From the NCBI RefSeq assembly GCF_009707125.1, contig NZ_WLVL01000003.1, forward strand, positions 1-64,000: a stretch of 64,000 nucleotides of DNA, written 5' to 3'. This stretch comes from Arsenicicoccus cauae. GTDB lineage: Bacteria; Actinomycetota; Actinomycetes; Actinomycetales; Dermatophilaceae. This document shows, piece after piece, positions 9,324-16,729 of this stretch (its first letter is position 1; each line of letters begins with the position of its first letter). Under the pieces are notes generated by a model, which worked only from the letters and a program-made list of their open reading frames with translations, searched no databases and was not told the origin of the DNA. The translations under genes and the position numbers were made by a program.

Positions 9324-9329
9324 ACGGCC

Positions 9330-9935
9330 TCAGCCCCGGGCGAGGGCCTGGGTGCGCACCACGAGGATCCGCTGCAGCACCGTGATCGCCGACAGGACGG
9401 CGAGGACCCACAGCGCCACCGCGACCATGGGCTCCCACAGGCCGGTGCCGGTCACGAAGGTCGCGACCAGGATCAGCACGAGCCGGTCCGCGCGCTCGGC
9501 CACGCCGACGCTGGCCGTCATGCCGAGGCCCTCGGCCCGCGCCCGGACGTAGGACACGAGCATCCCGAGCACGAGCACGGCGAGGGCGACGCAGGTCAGC
9601 ACGCGCTCACCCCGCCACGCGTAGTAGAGGACGAGCCCGCCGAAGATCGAGGCGTCACCGATCCGGTCCAGGCTCGAGTCGAGGAAGGCGCCGAAGCTGG
9701 AGGTACGGCCGCTGTGCCGGGCCATGACCCCGTCGATGGTGTCGGAGAACACGAAGACGGCGATCAGCAGGGTCCCGACGAGGAGCTCGCCGCGAGGAAA
9801 GAACCACAGCGCGCTCGCCGCCACCCCGAGCGTGCCGACGACCGTCACGGCGTCGGGCGAGACCCCGAGGCGCAGCAGGATCTTGGCGACGGGCGTGAAG
9901 ATCCGGGTGGCCAGAGCACGAAATCGGTTCAGCAT
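9330..9935 (-). CDS. pgsA: Phosphatidylinositol phosphate synthase (CDP-alcohol phosphatidyltransferase)
   Basis: Joins CDP-diacylglycerol to inositol 1-phosphate, giving phosphatidylinositol phosphate for PIM synthesis. The 201-residue membrane protein contains the CDP-alcohol transferase signature D-G-x2-A-R-x8-G-x3-D-x3-D in IDGVMARHSG...GAFLDSSLD (about residues 68-92) and about six membrane segments. First gene of the leftward pgsA-patA-pimA-LemA-like operon. A TAGGGT -10-like box lies only 9 bases before the ATG. Confidence 0.93.
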   Translation of the reverse strand: MLNRFRALATRIFTPVAKILLRLGVSPDAVTVVGTLGVAASALWFFPRGELLVGTLLIAVFVFSDTIDGVMARHSGRTSSFGAFLDSSLDRIGDASIFGGLVLYYAWRGERVLTCVALAVLVLGMLVSYVRARAEGLGMTASVGVAERADRLVLILVATFVTGTGLWEPMVAVALWVLAVLSAITVLQRILVVRTQALARG

Positions 9936-9944
9936 GGTGCCCCC

Positions 9945-9950
9945 ACCCTA
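9945..9950 (-). promoter_or_regulatory. Candidate -10 box of the pgsA operon (leaderless)
   Basis: TAGGGT on the minus strand, 9 bases before the pgsA ATG, in the 126 bp divergent spacer shared with the EF-G-like gene. Confidence 0.4.
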
Positions 9951-10061
9951 GCCATAGGGGGACCCCGGTTGTCGGCACCGCTCGCCGGGAGTTGAGTATG
10001 GAACCACCCACCCTGCACGCCGGGGTGACGATCCGCCAACGACGAAGTCAGGTGAGATGAC

Positions 10062-12188
10062 ATGGCCGCTAACAACAGCCAGGGTCAAGGAGCCGCGGGC
10101 TCCCCCGCCCCAGCCCGCCCCGAGGACATCAGGAATGTCGTCCTCGTGGGGCCGTCCGGGTCGGGCAAGAGCACGTTGTTCGAGCACCTCGTGGCCGCTC
10201 GCGTGCCCGGGCGCCGCGTCAAGGAGACCCCCAAGGGCGAGGACACCCGGTCGGTCGGGCTGGACGCGGCGTCCTTCGACGTCGACGGGACGACGGTCAA
10301 CCTGCTCGACACGCCGGGGTACCCGGACTTCGTCGGTGACCTGCGGGCCGGGCTGCGCGCGGCCGACGCGGCGCTGTTCGTCGTCTCTGCGGTGGACGGG
10401 GTGGACGCGGCGACCGGCATGCTGTGGCAGGAGTGCGAGGTCGTGGGTATGCCGCGCGCCATCGTCGTGACCAAGCTCGAGGCAGGGCGCGGGTCCTTCG
10501 AGGAGACGGTGGACTCGTGCCGGCGGGTGTTCGGCGACGCGCAGCCGTTGTACCTGCCGGTCCAGGCCGACGACGGCACGATCACCGGGACGCTGGCGCT
10601 GCTCAGCCGCCGCCACTACGACTCCTTCGGCGGGGACGTACGGATCAGCGACGCCACGCCCGAGCAGCTGGAGGTCATCGACGAGGTCCGTGGCGACCTG
10701 GTCGAGGCGATCATCACCGAGTCGGAGGACGACACCCTGCTGGACCGCTACCTCGAGGGCGAGGACGTGTCCTTCGATACCATCCGGGCCGACCTCATGA
10801 CCGCGGTGGCCGCCGGCACCTTCTTTCCCGCCATCCCGATCAGCGCACTGACGGGGGCGGGCGTCCCCGAGCTGCTGGAGATCTTCACCGACGCCTTCCC
10901 CGACCCCACGCGGCACCCTCTGCCGATGGTGACCTCGCTGGACGGCGAGCCGATCGAGGCCCTCGTCGGCGACCCGGACGGACCTCTGGTCGCCGAGGTC
11001 GTCCGGACCTCCACGGACCCCTACGTCGGGCGCGTCTCGCTCGTCCGCGTCTTCAACGGCACCCTGCGCGCCGAGGACGTGGTGCACGTCGCCGGCCACC
11101 TGTCGACCTTCGTCGGCAAGGAGGTCGATGGTCACCCCGACCACGACTCGGACGAGCGCGTGGGCCAGTTGTCCACGCCGCTCGGCGGCACCGAGCACGC
11201 CCCCAAGTCGTCCGGGTTCGCGGTGGCCGGCGACCTGGCGATCGTGGCCCGGCTCGCGCACGCCGAGACCGGGGACACGCTCTCGGACAAGGACTCCCCG
11301 TGCGTCGTGGAGCCCTGGCTGCTCCCCGACCCCCTGCTGCCGGTGGCGATCCACCCGGACTCCAAGGCCGACGAGGACAAGCTCGCCAGCGCCCTGCAGC
11401 GGGTCGTCGCCGAGGACGTGACGATGCGGCTCGACCACGACGCCGAGACCCACCAGACGGTCCTGTGGACGATGGGCCAGGCCCACGTCGACGTGCTGCT
11501 GGGCCGGCTCCAGGAGCGCTACCAGGTCACCGTGGAGGCGGAGCCGCTGCGCGTGGCGCTGCGCGAGACCTTCGTGGCCCCGGCCAAGGCCCAGGGCCGC
11601 CACGTCAAGCAGTCCGGCGGGCACGGGCAGTTCGCCGTCTGCCACGTCGAGATCGAGCCGCTGGAGCGGGGCGCGGGCTTCGAGTTCGTCGACAAGGTGG
11701 TGGGCGGGGCCGTCCCGCGGCAGTTCATCCCGTCGGTGGAGAAGGGCGTCCGCGCCCAGATGGCCAAGGGCACCCTGGCGGGCTACCCCATGGTCGACAT
11801 CCGCGTCACCCTGACCGACGGCAAGGCGCACTCCGTCGACTCCTCGGACATGGCCTTCCAGACCGCGGGGGCGCTGGCGCTCAAGGAGGCGACCAGCTCG
11901 GCCACCGTCACCCTGCTCGAGCCGGTGGACCGCGTGGACGTCGACGTGGCGGACGAGTACGTCGGTGCCGTCATGAGCGACCTGTCGACGCGCCGGGGGC
12001 GGGTCGTCGGGACCGAGGCCGGCAGTGTCGGGCGCACGGTCGTGCACGCCGAGGTCCCGGCGCTCGAGCTGACGCGCTACGCCATCGACCTGCGGTCGGT
12101 CTCCCACGGGACGGGCACCTTCGGCCGGGACCGGCTGCGCTACGACCCGCTGCCGCAACACCTCGCGGCCAAGCTCGTCACGGGCTGA
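10062..12188 (+). CDS. Elongation factor G-like GTPase (EF-G2 type)
   Basis: Paralogue of elongation factor G found widely in actinobacteria beside the canonical fusA; its role in translation is not settled. The 708-residue protein keeps the GTPase loops: VGPSGSGKST (G1, about residue 30), DTPGYPDF (G3, about 84) and a degenerate G4 reading TKLE instead of NKxD (about 139), followed by domains II-V with the domain IV segment KQSGGHGQFAV. The altered G4 and lack of nearby ribosomal protein genes argue against it being the main EF-G. ATG at 10062 follows an AGGTGAG ribosome site. It faces away from pgsA and begins a plus-strand block that splits otherwise conserved synteny. Confidence 0.88.
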   Translation: MAANNSQGQGAAGSPAPARPEDIRNVVLVGPSGSGKSTLFEHLVAARVPGRRVKETPKGEDTRSVGLDAASFDVDGTTVNLLDTPGYPDFVGDLRAGLRAADAALFVVSAVDGVDAATGMLWQECEVVGMPRAIVVTKLEAGRGSFEETVDSCRRVFGDAQPLYLPVQADDGTITGTLALLSRRHYDSFGGDVRISDATPEQLEVIDEVRGDLVEAIITESEDDTLLDRYLEGEDVSFDTIRADLMTAVAAGTFFPAIPISALTGAGVPELLEIFTDAFPDPTRHPLPMVTSLDGEPIEALVGDPDGPLVAEVVRTSTDPYVGRVSLVRVFNGTLRAEDVVHVAGHLSTFVGKEVDGHPDHDSDERVGQLSTPLGGTEHAPKSSGFAVAGDLAIVARLAHAETGDTLSDKDSPCVVEPWLLPDPLLPVAIHPDSKADEDKLASALQRVVAEDVTMRLDHDAETHQTVLWTMGQAHVDVLLGRLQERYQVTVEAEPLRVALRETFVAPAKAQGRHVKQSGGHGQFAVCHVEIEPLERGAGFEFVDKVVGGAVPRQFIPSVEKGVRAQMAKGTLAGYPMVDIRVTLTDGKAHSVDSSDMAFQTAGALALKEATSSATVTLLEPVDRVDVDVADEYVGAVMSDLSTRRGRVVGTEAGSVGRTVVHAEVPALELTRYAIDLRSVSHGTGTFGRDRLRYDPLPQHLAAKLVTG

Positions 12189-12205
12189 CCGCCGCGCCCG
12201 GCCAG

Positions 12206-12211
12206 TAGTCT
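12206..12211 (+). promoter_or_regulatory. Candidate -10 box of the aldo/keto reductase gene (leaderless)
   Basis: TAGTCT ends 6 bases before the ATG at 12218; no ribosome site is visible, which fits a leaderless transcript. Confidence 0.35.
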
Positions 12212-12217
12212 GTGGGC

Positions 12218-13033
12218 ATGAGCATCCAATTCCCTCATGGTGTGACCGTGCCCGAGATCGGCATCGGGACATGGTTCGTCGGCGATGAGCCGTCGCGTCG
12301 CGACGAGGAGATCGCCGCCATCCGTGCCGGGCTGGATGCGGGGCTGCGCGTGATCGACACGGCGGAGATGTACGGTGACGGGCGCTCGGAGCAGCTCGTC
12401 GGCGAGGCGATCCGCGGCCGGCGCGACGAGGTCTTCCTGGTGAGCAAGGTGCTGCCGTACAACGCGTCGGAGGCGGGTGTGCGCTCCGCGGTGCACGCGA
12501 GCCTGCAGCGGCTGGGCACCGACCGTCTCGACCTCTATCTGCTTCACTGGCGCGGCTCTGTGCCCTTCGACGAGACCGTCGCCGCGTTCGAGCGGCTGCA
12601 GAAGGACGGCGACATCGGCGCGTGGGGTGTCAGCAACCTCGGTCCGGATGACATGGCCGACCTTCCGCACGGATGCGCGACCGATCAGGTGCTCTACAAC
12701 CCGATTCGCCGCGGTCCGGAGCTGGATCTCTTCCCGATCCTGCGATCCCGGGGTATTCCGGTGATGGCGTACTCACCGCTCGAGCAGGCTCGGCTGCTCG
12801 ATGACCCTCGGCTGCAGGCTCTCGCGGTCGACAGCGGCCTCTCCGCGGCGCAGCTCGTGCTGGCCTGGGTGATCCGCGACGGCGACGTGCTGGCGATCCC
12901 GAAGGCGGGTTCCGCAGGCCATGCCCGCCAGAACGCCGCCTTGCTGGGCATGACTCTGTCCGCCGACGTCCAGGCGGAGATCGACCGGCTGTTCCCGGCT
13001 CCGCAAAACCCGGTGCCACTCGAGATGCTCTGA
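12218..13033 (+). CDS. Aldo/keto reductase
   Basis: NADPH-dependent oxidoreductase with a TIM-barrel fold; substrate unknown. The 271-residue product contains the catalytic tetrad pattern: Asp and Tyr in VIDTAEMYGDGRSE (about residues 46-59), Lys in FLVSKVLPYN, and His in LYLLHWRGS. The C-terminal IPKAGSAGHARQNA is the cofactor phosphate-binding loop. The frame opens at an in-frame GTG (12212) but the ATG at 12218 fits best. Codon use contains more T- and A-ending codons (gat, cgt, ggt, ctt, att) than its neighbours, so it may have been acquired from another actinobacterium. It starts 29 bp after the EF-G-like gene. Confidence 0.88.
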   Translation: MSIQFPHGVTVPEIGIGTWFVGDEPSRRDEEIAAIRAGLDAGLRVIDTAEMYGDGRSEQLVGEAIRGRRDEVFLVSKVLPYNASEAGVRSAVHASLQRLGTDRLDLYLLHWRGSVPFDETVAAFERLQKDGDIGAWGVSNLGPDDMADLPHGCATDQVLYNPIRRGPELDLFPILRSRGIPVMAYSPLEQARLLDDPRLQALAVDSGLSAAQLVLAWVIRDGDVLAIPKAGSAGHARQNAALLGMTLSADVQAEIDRLFPAPQNPVPLEML

Positions 13034-13194
13034 GGCCGTCGACGCCCCTGGGTCAGAGTCGCTGCGCCGGGGGCGCAGACGTCTCGCCGGCGCGGAGCTG
13101 GCACGTGAAGTGCACCGACTGACCTTCGTCGCCCCCGAGCTTCCGGGCCACCCCGGGCTGGGCGCCGGCCGTGGCGGATGACAGACTCTGGGAC

Positions 13195-13878
13195 ATGGAC
13201 CTCTTCGTCATCCGCCACGGTCAGTCCGAGAACAACAAGCTGTATGCCGAGACCGGCAGCCGCGCAGGCCGCACGCCCGACTCCGAGCTGTCCGAGCTCG
13301 GTCACGAACAGGCCCGGCGCCTCGCCGAGGCGGTGCGGGAGGACCGCAGCCACCTCGACGTGGAGGTCCTCCACACCGCCCTCACGCACCGGTGCCTGCA
13401 GACCGTCGCCCCGCTCGCCGACGCCCTAGGGCTCGAGCCCATCGGCCGGACGGACCTGGGCGAGGTCGGTGGCCTGTACGCCGCCCACCCGGCCACCGGC
13501 GTGCGCCGCCCCTACCCCGGCCTCAGCACGCAGGAGATGCACGACATCGCGCCGTCCCTCACGCTGCCGGCCGACGTCGAGCAGGGCTCGGAATGGGACG
13601 GCGGCTTCGAGGAGGAGCACGCCGAGGCCCAGCGCCGGGCCGCCGCGGTCCTCGACGACCTGGCGTCCCGGCACGGGGACCGGACCAAGATCGGCATCCT
13701 TACCCACCAGCACTTCGGTCAGCTGCTGATCGGGGCGGCCGTCGGGATCGGCGAGGCCGGCCGCAAGTTCGAGCTGTCCAACTCCTCGGTGACCGCCCTG
13801 CGGCACGAGGACGGCGAGTGGCGCGTGCTCTGGGTCAACCGGGTCCGCCACCTCGACAGCGACCAGATCAACGCCTGA
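13195..13878 (+). CDS. Histidine phosphatase family protein
   Basis: Phosphoglycerate-mutase-like enzyme with a phosphohistidine intermediate; substrate not predictable. The ATG at 13195 begins MDLFVIRHGQSENNK, where RHGQ holds the catalytic histidine; a GTG 24 bases upstream is in frame but adds no family sequence. The second conserved histidine is in GILTHQHFGQ (about residue 169) and the acid in the middle region. The 227-residue length is normal. It ends 18 bases before the riboswitch that controls the next gene. Confidence 0.85.
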   Translation: MDLFVIRHGQSENNKLYAETGSRAGRTPDSELSELGHEQARRLAEAVREDRSHLDVEVLHTALTHRCLQTVAPLADALGLEPIGRTDLGEVGGLYAAHPATGVRRPYPGLSTQEMHDIAPSLTLPADVEQGSEWDGGFEEEHAEAQRRAAAVLDDLASRHGDRTKIGILTHQHFGQLLIGAAVGIGEAGRKFELSNSSVTALRHEDGEWRVLWVNRVRHLDSDQINA

Positions 13879-13896
13879 GGCGCCAACCGCGCTATC

Positions 13897-14000
13897 CTGG
13901 GCGACGAAAGGGAGTAGTCCCCAACAGTCGAGTCGACACATTGGCCCTCGGGCCCGGCTCGGCAGGCCACGACCTCGTGGCGGACGAGACTTTCGACCAG
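13897..14000 (+). ncRNA. yybP-ykoY riboswitch (manganese-sensing)
   Basis: The leader contains the two conserved parts of the yybP-ykoY aptamer: gaaagggagtag (13905-13916) on the 5' side and acgagactttc (13984-13994) on the 3' side. gaaag pairs with ctttc to close the binding region and ctgg (13897-13900) pairs with ccag (13997-14000) to extend the basal stem. This class binds Mn2+ and switches on manganese exporters and related membrane proteins. Downstream, gacggac (14010-14016) pairs with gtccgtc (14030-14036) and may form part of the expression platform before the GTG at 14074. Confidence 0.85.
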
Positions 14001-14073
14001 CACCCCGTCGACGGACGTGCCTGGCCGAGGTCCGTCCACGACGCGGGTCCGGCAGGCCTGAGAGGACCCCCTC

Positions 14074-14652
14074 GTGTACGCCTTCCTCCTGAGCACCGCG
14101 GTGATCTTCGTCGCCGAGCTCGGCGACAAGAGCCAGCTGATGGCCATGACCTTCGCCGCCCGCTACCGCGCCCGGGACGTGCTCCTCGGGATCACCGCGG
14201 CCACGGCCCTGGTCCACCTCGCGTCCGTCGGTATCGGCTACGCCATCGGCGACGTCTTCGCCGACGCCCAGGGCGCCATCCAGGTCGTGGCGGGCATCGC
14301 CTTCCTGGCCTTCGCCGCGTGGACCCTGCGCGGCGACGAGCTGACGGACGACGAGGCCGCCAAGGCCCGCAACAGCCGCGGCATGGCGCTGCTCGCGGTC
14401 GGCACGGCCTTCTTCCTGGCCGAGCTGGGCGACAAGACCATGCTCGCGACCATCACCCTGGCCACCCAGGAGGGGTGGTTCGGCACGTGGGTGGGCTCCA
14501 CGCTCGGCATGGTAGCGGCCGACGCCCTCGCGATCGGTGCCGGGGCCCTGCTCGGCCGCAAGCTGCCAGAACGCACCATCAAGATCGGCGCCGCCCTGCT
14601 CTTCCTGGCCTTCGGCGTGGTGCTGATATTCAGCGGCGTGCACGCGCTCTGA
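14074..14652 (+). CDS. TMEM165/GDT1 (UPF0016) family cation transporter, probable Mn2+ exporter
   Basis: Six-helix membrane protein of the GDT1 family, which moves Mn2+ or Ca2+ against protons. The 192-residue product has the duplicated E-x-G-D-[KR]-[TS] signature: VAELGDKSQ (about residue 14) and LAELGDKTM (about 113), each at the start of a three-helix half. It begins with GTG at 14074. The yybP-ykoY riboswitch immediately upstream strongly suggests induction by excess manganese and a manganese export role. Its 3' end overlaps the convergent DCC-like gene by 23 bases. Confidence 0.92.
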   Translation: MYAFLLSTAVIFVAELGDKSQLMAMTFAARYRARDVLLGITAATALVHLASVGIGYAIGDVFADAQGAIQVVAGIAFLAFAAWTLRGDELTDDEAAKARNSRGMALLAVGTAFFLAELGDKTMLATITLATQEGWFGTWVGSTLGMVAADALAIGAGALLGRKLPERTIKIGAALLFLAFGVVLIFSGVHAL

Positions 14653-14956
14653 CGAGCCCCTCCACCGGGCGCACACCCGGCCGCAGGAAGCGGTGGCCGT
14701 GCCGCAGCAGCTCCGGCCAGACCCCGCGGCCGCGGGTCACCGTGCCGTCCCCGCCGACCCAGACCAGGTGTCCGCGGCAGTCCTCGGGGGCGAGACCCCA
14801 CCGCTCGAGCGCCACCCGGCGCCAGGGCCGCAGCTCGAACCTGTCGCGCGACACCACGTGCCACAGCACCCGCGCCCGCGCCCGGCCGAGGGCGGTCGTG
14901 TCGTCATAGAGGAGGACGGGCTGGGGGTCCGTCGGCATGGCGGGCAGGTCCGGCAT
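14630..14956 (-). CDS. Degenerate DCC (DUF393)-like protein lacking the cysteine motif
   Basis: 108-residue protein resembling the thiol-disulfide oxidoreductase DCC family in layout: VLLYDD near the start, an A-x2-RW-like region (VALERWGLAP) and VWVGGDGTVTRGRGVWPELLRHG, which parallels the family's ...G..G..A...LLR segment. The defining YDGDCxxC stretch is replaced by YDDTTALGR, so it has no redox cysteine pair and cannot act by the expected mechanism. ATG at 14956 is 5 bases after the HIT stop, so it is the second gene of that operon; an internal ATG at 14938 is possible. Its end overlaps the GDT1 gene tail to tail. Confidence 0.55.
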   Translation of the reverse strand: MPDLPAMPTDPQPVLLYDDTTALGRARARVLWHVVSRDRFELRPWRRVALERWGLAPEDCRGHLVWVGGDGTVTRGRGVWPELLRHGHRFLRPGVRPVEGLVRARARR

Positions 14957-14961
14957 ACGGC

Positions 14962-15522
14962 TCACTCCCCCGGCCAGGCCGCCACGATCTGTTGCCGGGT
15001 GTCCTCGAGAAGGACGGGCAGGGCCTTGGTCTGACCGACGATCGGCAGGAAGTTCATGTCGCCGCCCCACCGCGGCACCACGTGCTGGTGCAGGTGTGCG
15101 GCGACGCCCGCCCCGGCGACGGCGCCCTGGTTCATGCCGAGGTTGAAGCCCATCGGGCTGCTCGCCGCCTCCAGCGCGCGGATGGCCGCCTTGGTCAGCC
15201 GGGTGAACTCCTCGGTCTCGTCGTCGGTGAGGTCGAGGTAGAGCGGGACGTGCCGGTAGGGGCAGACGAGCAGGTGCCCGGGGTTGTACGGGAAGAGGTT
15301 CATCACCACGAAGCACAGCTCGCCGCGGTGCACGATCAGCCCGTCGGCGTCGTCCTTGTCGGGGGCCGCGCAGAACGGGCATCCCTGTCCCGGACCGGTG
15401 CTCGGCCGGTCCGCCTGGATGTAGGCCATGCGGTGCGGCGTCCACAGACGCTCGAACCCGTCGTCCACACCGGCGAGCTGGCCGGCGTCCTCGATGCTGC
15501 GCGGGCCCTGGAGGTCTGTCAC
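14962..15522 (-). CDS. HIT-domain nucleotide phosphorylase/hydrolase
   Basis: Histidine-triad enzyme of the Rv2613c group, reported to act as an AP4A phosphorylase. The 186-residue product has the zinc-type CPFC pair (about residue 48), NLFPYNPGHLLVCPYRH in the core, and the catalytic triad HLHQHVVPR (about 143). It begins with GTG at 15522, with a TAGGAT box 6 bases upstream, so the message is probably leaderless. In related genomes this gene lies between thrS and pgsA; here both neighbours are separated from it by inserted genes. Confidence 0.9.
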   Translation of the reverse strand: MTDLQGPRSIEDAGQLAGVDDGFERLWTPHRMAYIQADRPSTGPGQGCPFCAAPDKDDADGLIVHRGELCFVVMNLFPYNPGHLLVCPYRHVPLYLDLTDDETEEFTRLTKAAIRALEAASSPMGFNLGMNQGAVAGAGVAAHLHQHVVPRWGGDMNFLPIVGQTKALPVLLEDTRQQIVAAWPGE

Positions 15523-15528
15523 CCCTCG

Positions 15529-15534
15529 ATCCTA
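15529..15534 (-). promoter_or_regulatory. Candidate -10 box of the HIT gene (leaderless)
   Basis: TAGGAT on the minus strand, 6 bases before the GTG start of the HIT gene. Confidence 0.4.
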
Positions 15535-15545
15535 GACTCGACGGT

Positions 15546-15790
15546 ATGGCGACGACGCCAGACCCCACGCCCGGCGCCCCGGGGCACCCGCAGTGGTTCC
15601 TCAACTGGTCGCCCACCCGCACCTGCGCCTGCAGGACGGCACGACCGTCACGCGTCAGGTGGCGCGCCTGGCCACCGATGCCGAGCACGCCGCTAGGTGG
15701 CCCCGCTGCGTCGAGGCGTTCCCGCCCTGCGCCGACTACCAGACCAAGACGGACCGTCAGATCCCGACCTTCCTGCTCGGGCAGCCGTGA
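15546..15790 (+). pseudogene. Deazaflavin (F420)-dependent nitroreductase remnant, frameshifted
   Basis: The 3' half of a Ddn/Rv3547-type gene. GAPGHPQWFLN reads in one frame up to about 15608, then the sequence continues in another frame as LVAHPHLRLQDGTTV and ends with the family signature PPCADYQTKTDRQIP. Restoring one C after aac near 15608 joins the two parts into the usual hP-x-W-x-x-NLxAxP pattern. The N-terminal 60 or so residues of the roughly 150-residue family are missing, so it cannot make a working enzyme. It lies at the break between the HIT gene and the old thrS neighbourhood. Confidence 0.7.
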
Positions 15791-15900
15791 AGGAGACCCG
15801 GCAGGAGCTCCACCGCCTCCAGGCGTTGCTCGACGCGTCGCGCTCCCGGTCCGCCCCACGGATCAGCGCGGTGGACGGGCACTTCCTGCACGGGTCGCCC
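15787..15900 (+). pseudogene. Possible remnant of a pyridoxamine-phosphate-oxidase-like gene start
   Basis: A GTG overlapping the preceding stop (GTGA) opens a frame starting VKETRQELHRLQALLDASRSRS, which resembles the first 20-25 residues of FMN-binding oxidase-like proteins (LQxLLDxS..R). Similarity stops after that and the frame runs into unrelated sequence, so at most a 5' fragment remains. Low confidence. Confidence 0.25.
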
Positions 15901-15925
15901 AGGGCAGCCTGGCATGCTGGGCGCC

Positions 15926-16504
15926 ATGACCAAGCACGCCGACACCCGTCGGGCCCGCATCCGCGCGACGCTCCAGGACGCCATCGATCAGACGACCTGC
16001 GTGCGCCTCACGACCCGGGACGGTGACGACGTCGTCGGCTACTGCGTCGGCGTGGGTCGCCGCTGGTGCCTGGTCGCGCTCGCCGCACCGTGGCCCGACG
16101 GCTACGCCGCTGTCCGGCTGGCCGCCCTTGAGCGCATCCACCGCGTCGAGCCCGCCACCGTCGAACGCCGCGCCTTCGAGCGGGACGACCGCTGGCCGCC
16201 GGCCGCTCTCGAGGACCTCGACCTGGACCGCACGGACGCGCTGCTCGCAGGACTGGCCGACCGCTTCCCGCTGGTGGGGCTGGACCTTCGCGACAGCGAG
16301 GACGACGTCTTCGTCGGGGCCCCCGCCCTGGTCGCCGAGGGCACGCTCATGCTGCAGGAGCTGGGGTCGGACGCGCAGTGGGACGCCCTGTCCGCGTGGC
16401 GCCTGCGGGACATCACGCGCGTCACCGTCCAGGACCGCTACCTGCAGCTGCTGGCGGACCTCGCGCCGCCGCAGCCGCAGCAGCCCTCCCCCTTCTCCGA
16501 CTGA
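15926..16504 (+). CDS. Conserved hypothetical protein
   Basis: Not recognised. The 192-residue product (ATG at 15926, preceded by other in-frame codons without a better start) is soluble, with no signal peptide or membrane segment. It is acidic and rich in Asp/Arg, opens with a basic helix (MTKHADTRRARIRATLQDAIDQ) and ends with WRLRDITRVTVQDRYLQLLADL and a Pro/Gln-rich tail. The middle V-x-C-V-G-V-G-R-R-W-C-L-V pattern suggests a beta barrel, perhaps Sm-like or related to small RNA- or ligand-binding folds, but this is a guess. Codon bias agrees with a real gene. Confidence 0.6.
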   Translation: MTKHADTRRARIRATLQDAIDQTTCVRLTTRDGDDVVGYCVGVGRRWCLVALAAPWPDGYAAVRLAALERIHRVEPATVERRAFERDDRWPPAALEDLDLDRTDALLAGLADRFPLVGLDLRDSEDDVFVGAPALVAEGTLMLQELGSDAQWDALSAWRLRDITRVTVQDRYLQLLADLAPPQPQQPSPFSD

Positions 16505-16637
16505 CGGAGCAGGGCGGAGAGTGACAGGATCGCCGTGCCCGCCACCATGACCACCAACGACATCACGAGGCCCATATGCCGCCAGACGGACGGTGGTCCT
16601 GCGTTGCCGCGCGCGGCGTCATACCCGGCAGTGAGCG

Positions 16638-16719
16638 TCAGGACATCGGCAGAGCGACGAACGGGTCCATGATGGCGAACAGGCCACCCAGGGCCTTGAC
16701 GCGCACGGTCTGGTCCAGA
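16638..16719 (-). pseudogene. Possible MarC-family membrane protein fragment
   Basis: Directly after the GNAT stop on the minus strand a frame reads TVRVKALGGLFAIMDPF then VALPMS and a stop. LFAIMDPFVALP matches the N-terminal signature of MarC/YchE proteins (LFaIvDPxGalP). A hydrophobic piece (MGLVMSLVVMVAGTAIL, about 16520-16572 minus) further on might belong to the same decayed gene. The rest of the roughly 200-residue family is absent. Confidence 0.3.
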
Positions 16720-16729
16720 CCGGATGATC

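Noticed and set aside
9948-12272. 774-codon minus-strand frame across the EF-G-like gene
   Set aside because: Antisense shadow; the plus-strand frame has all GTPase motifs.
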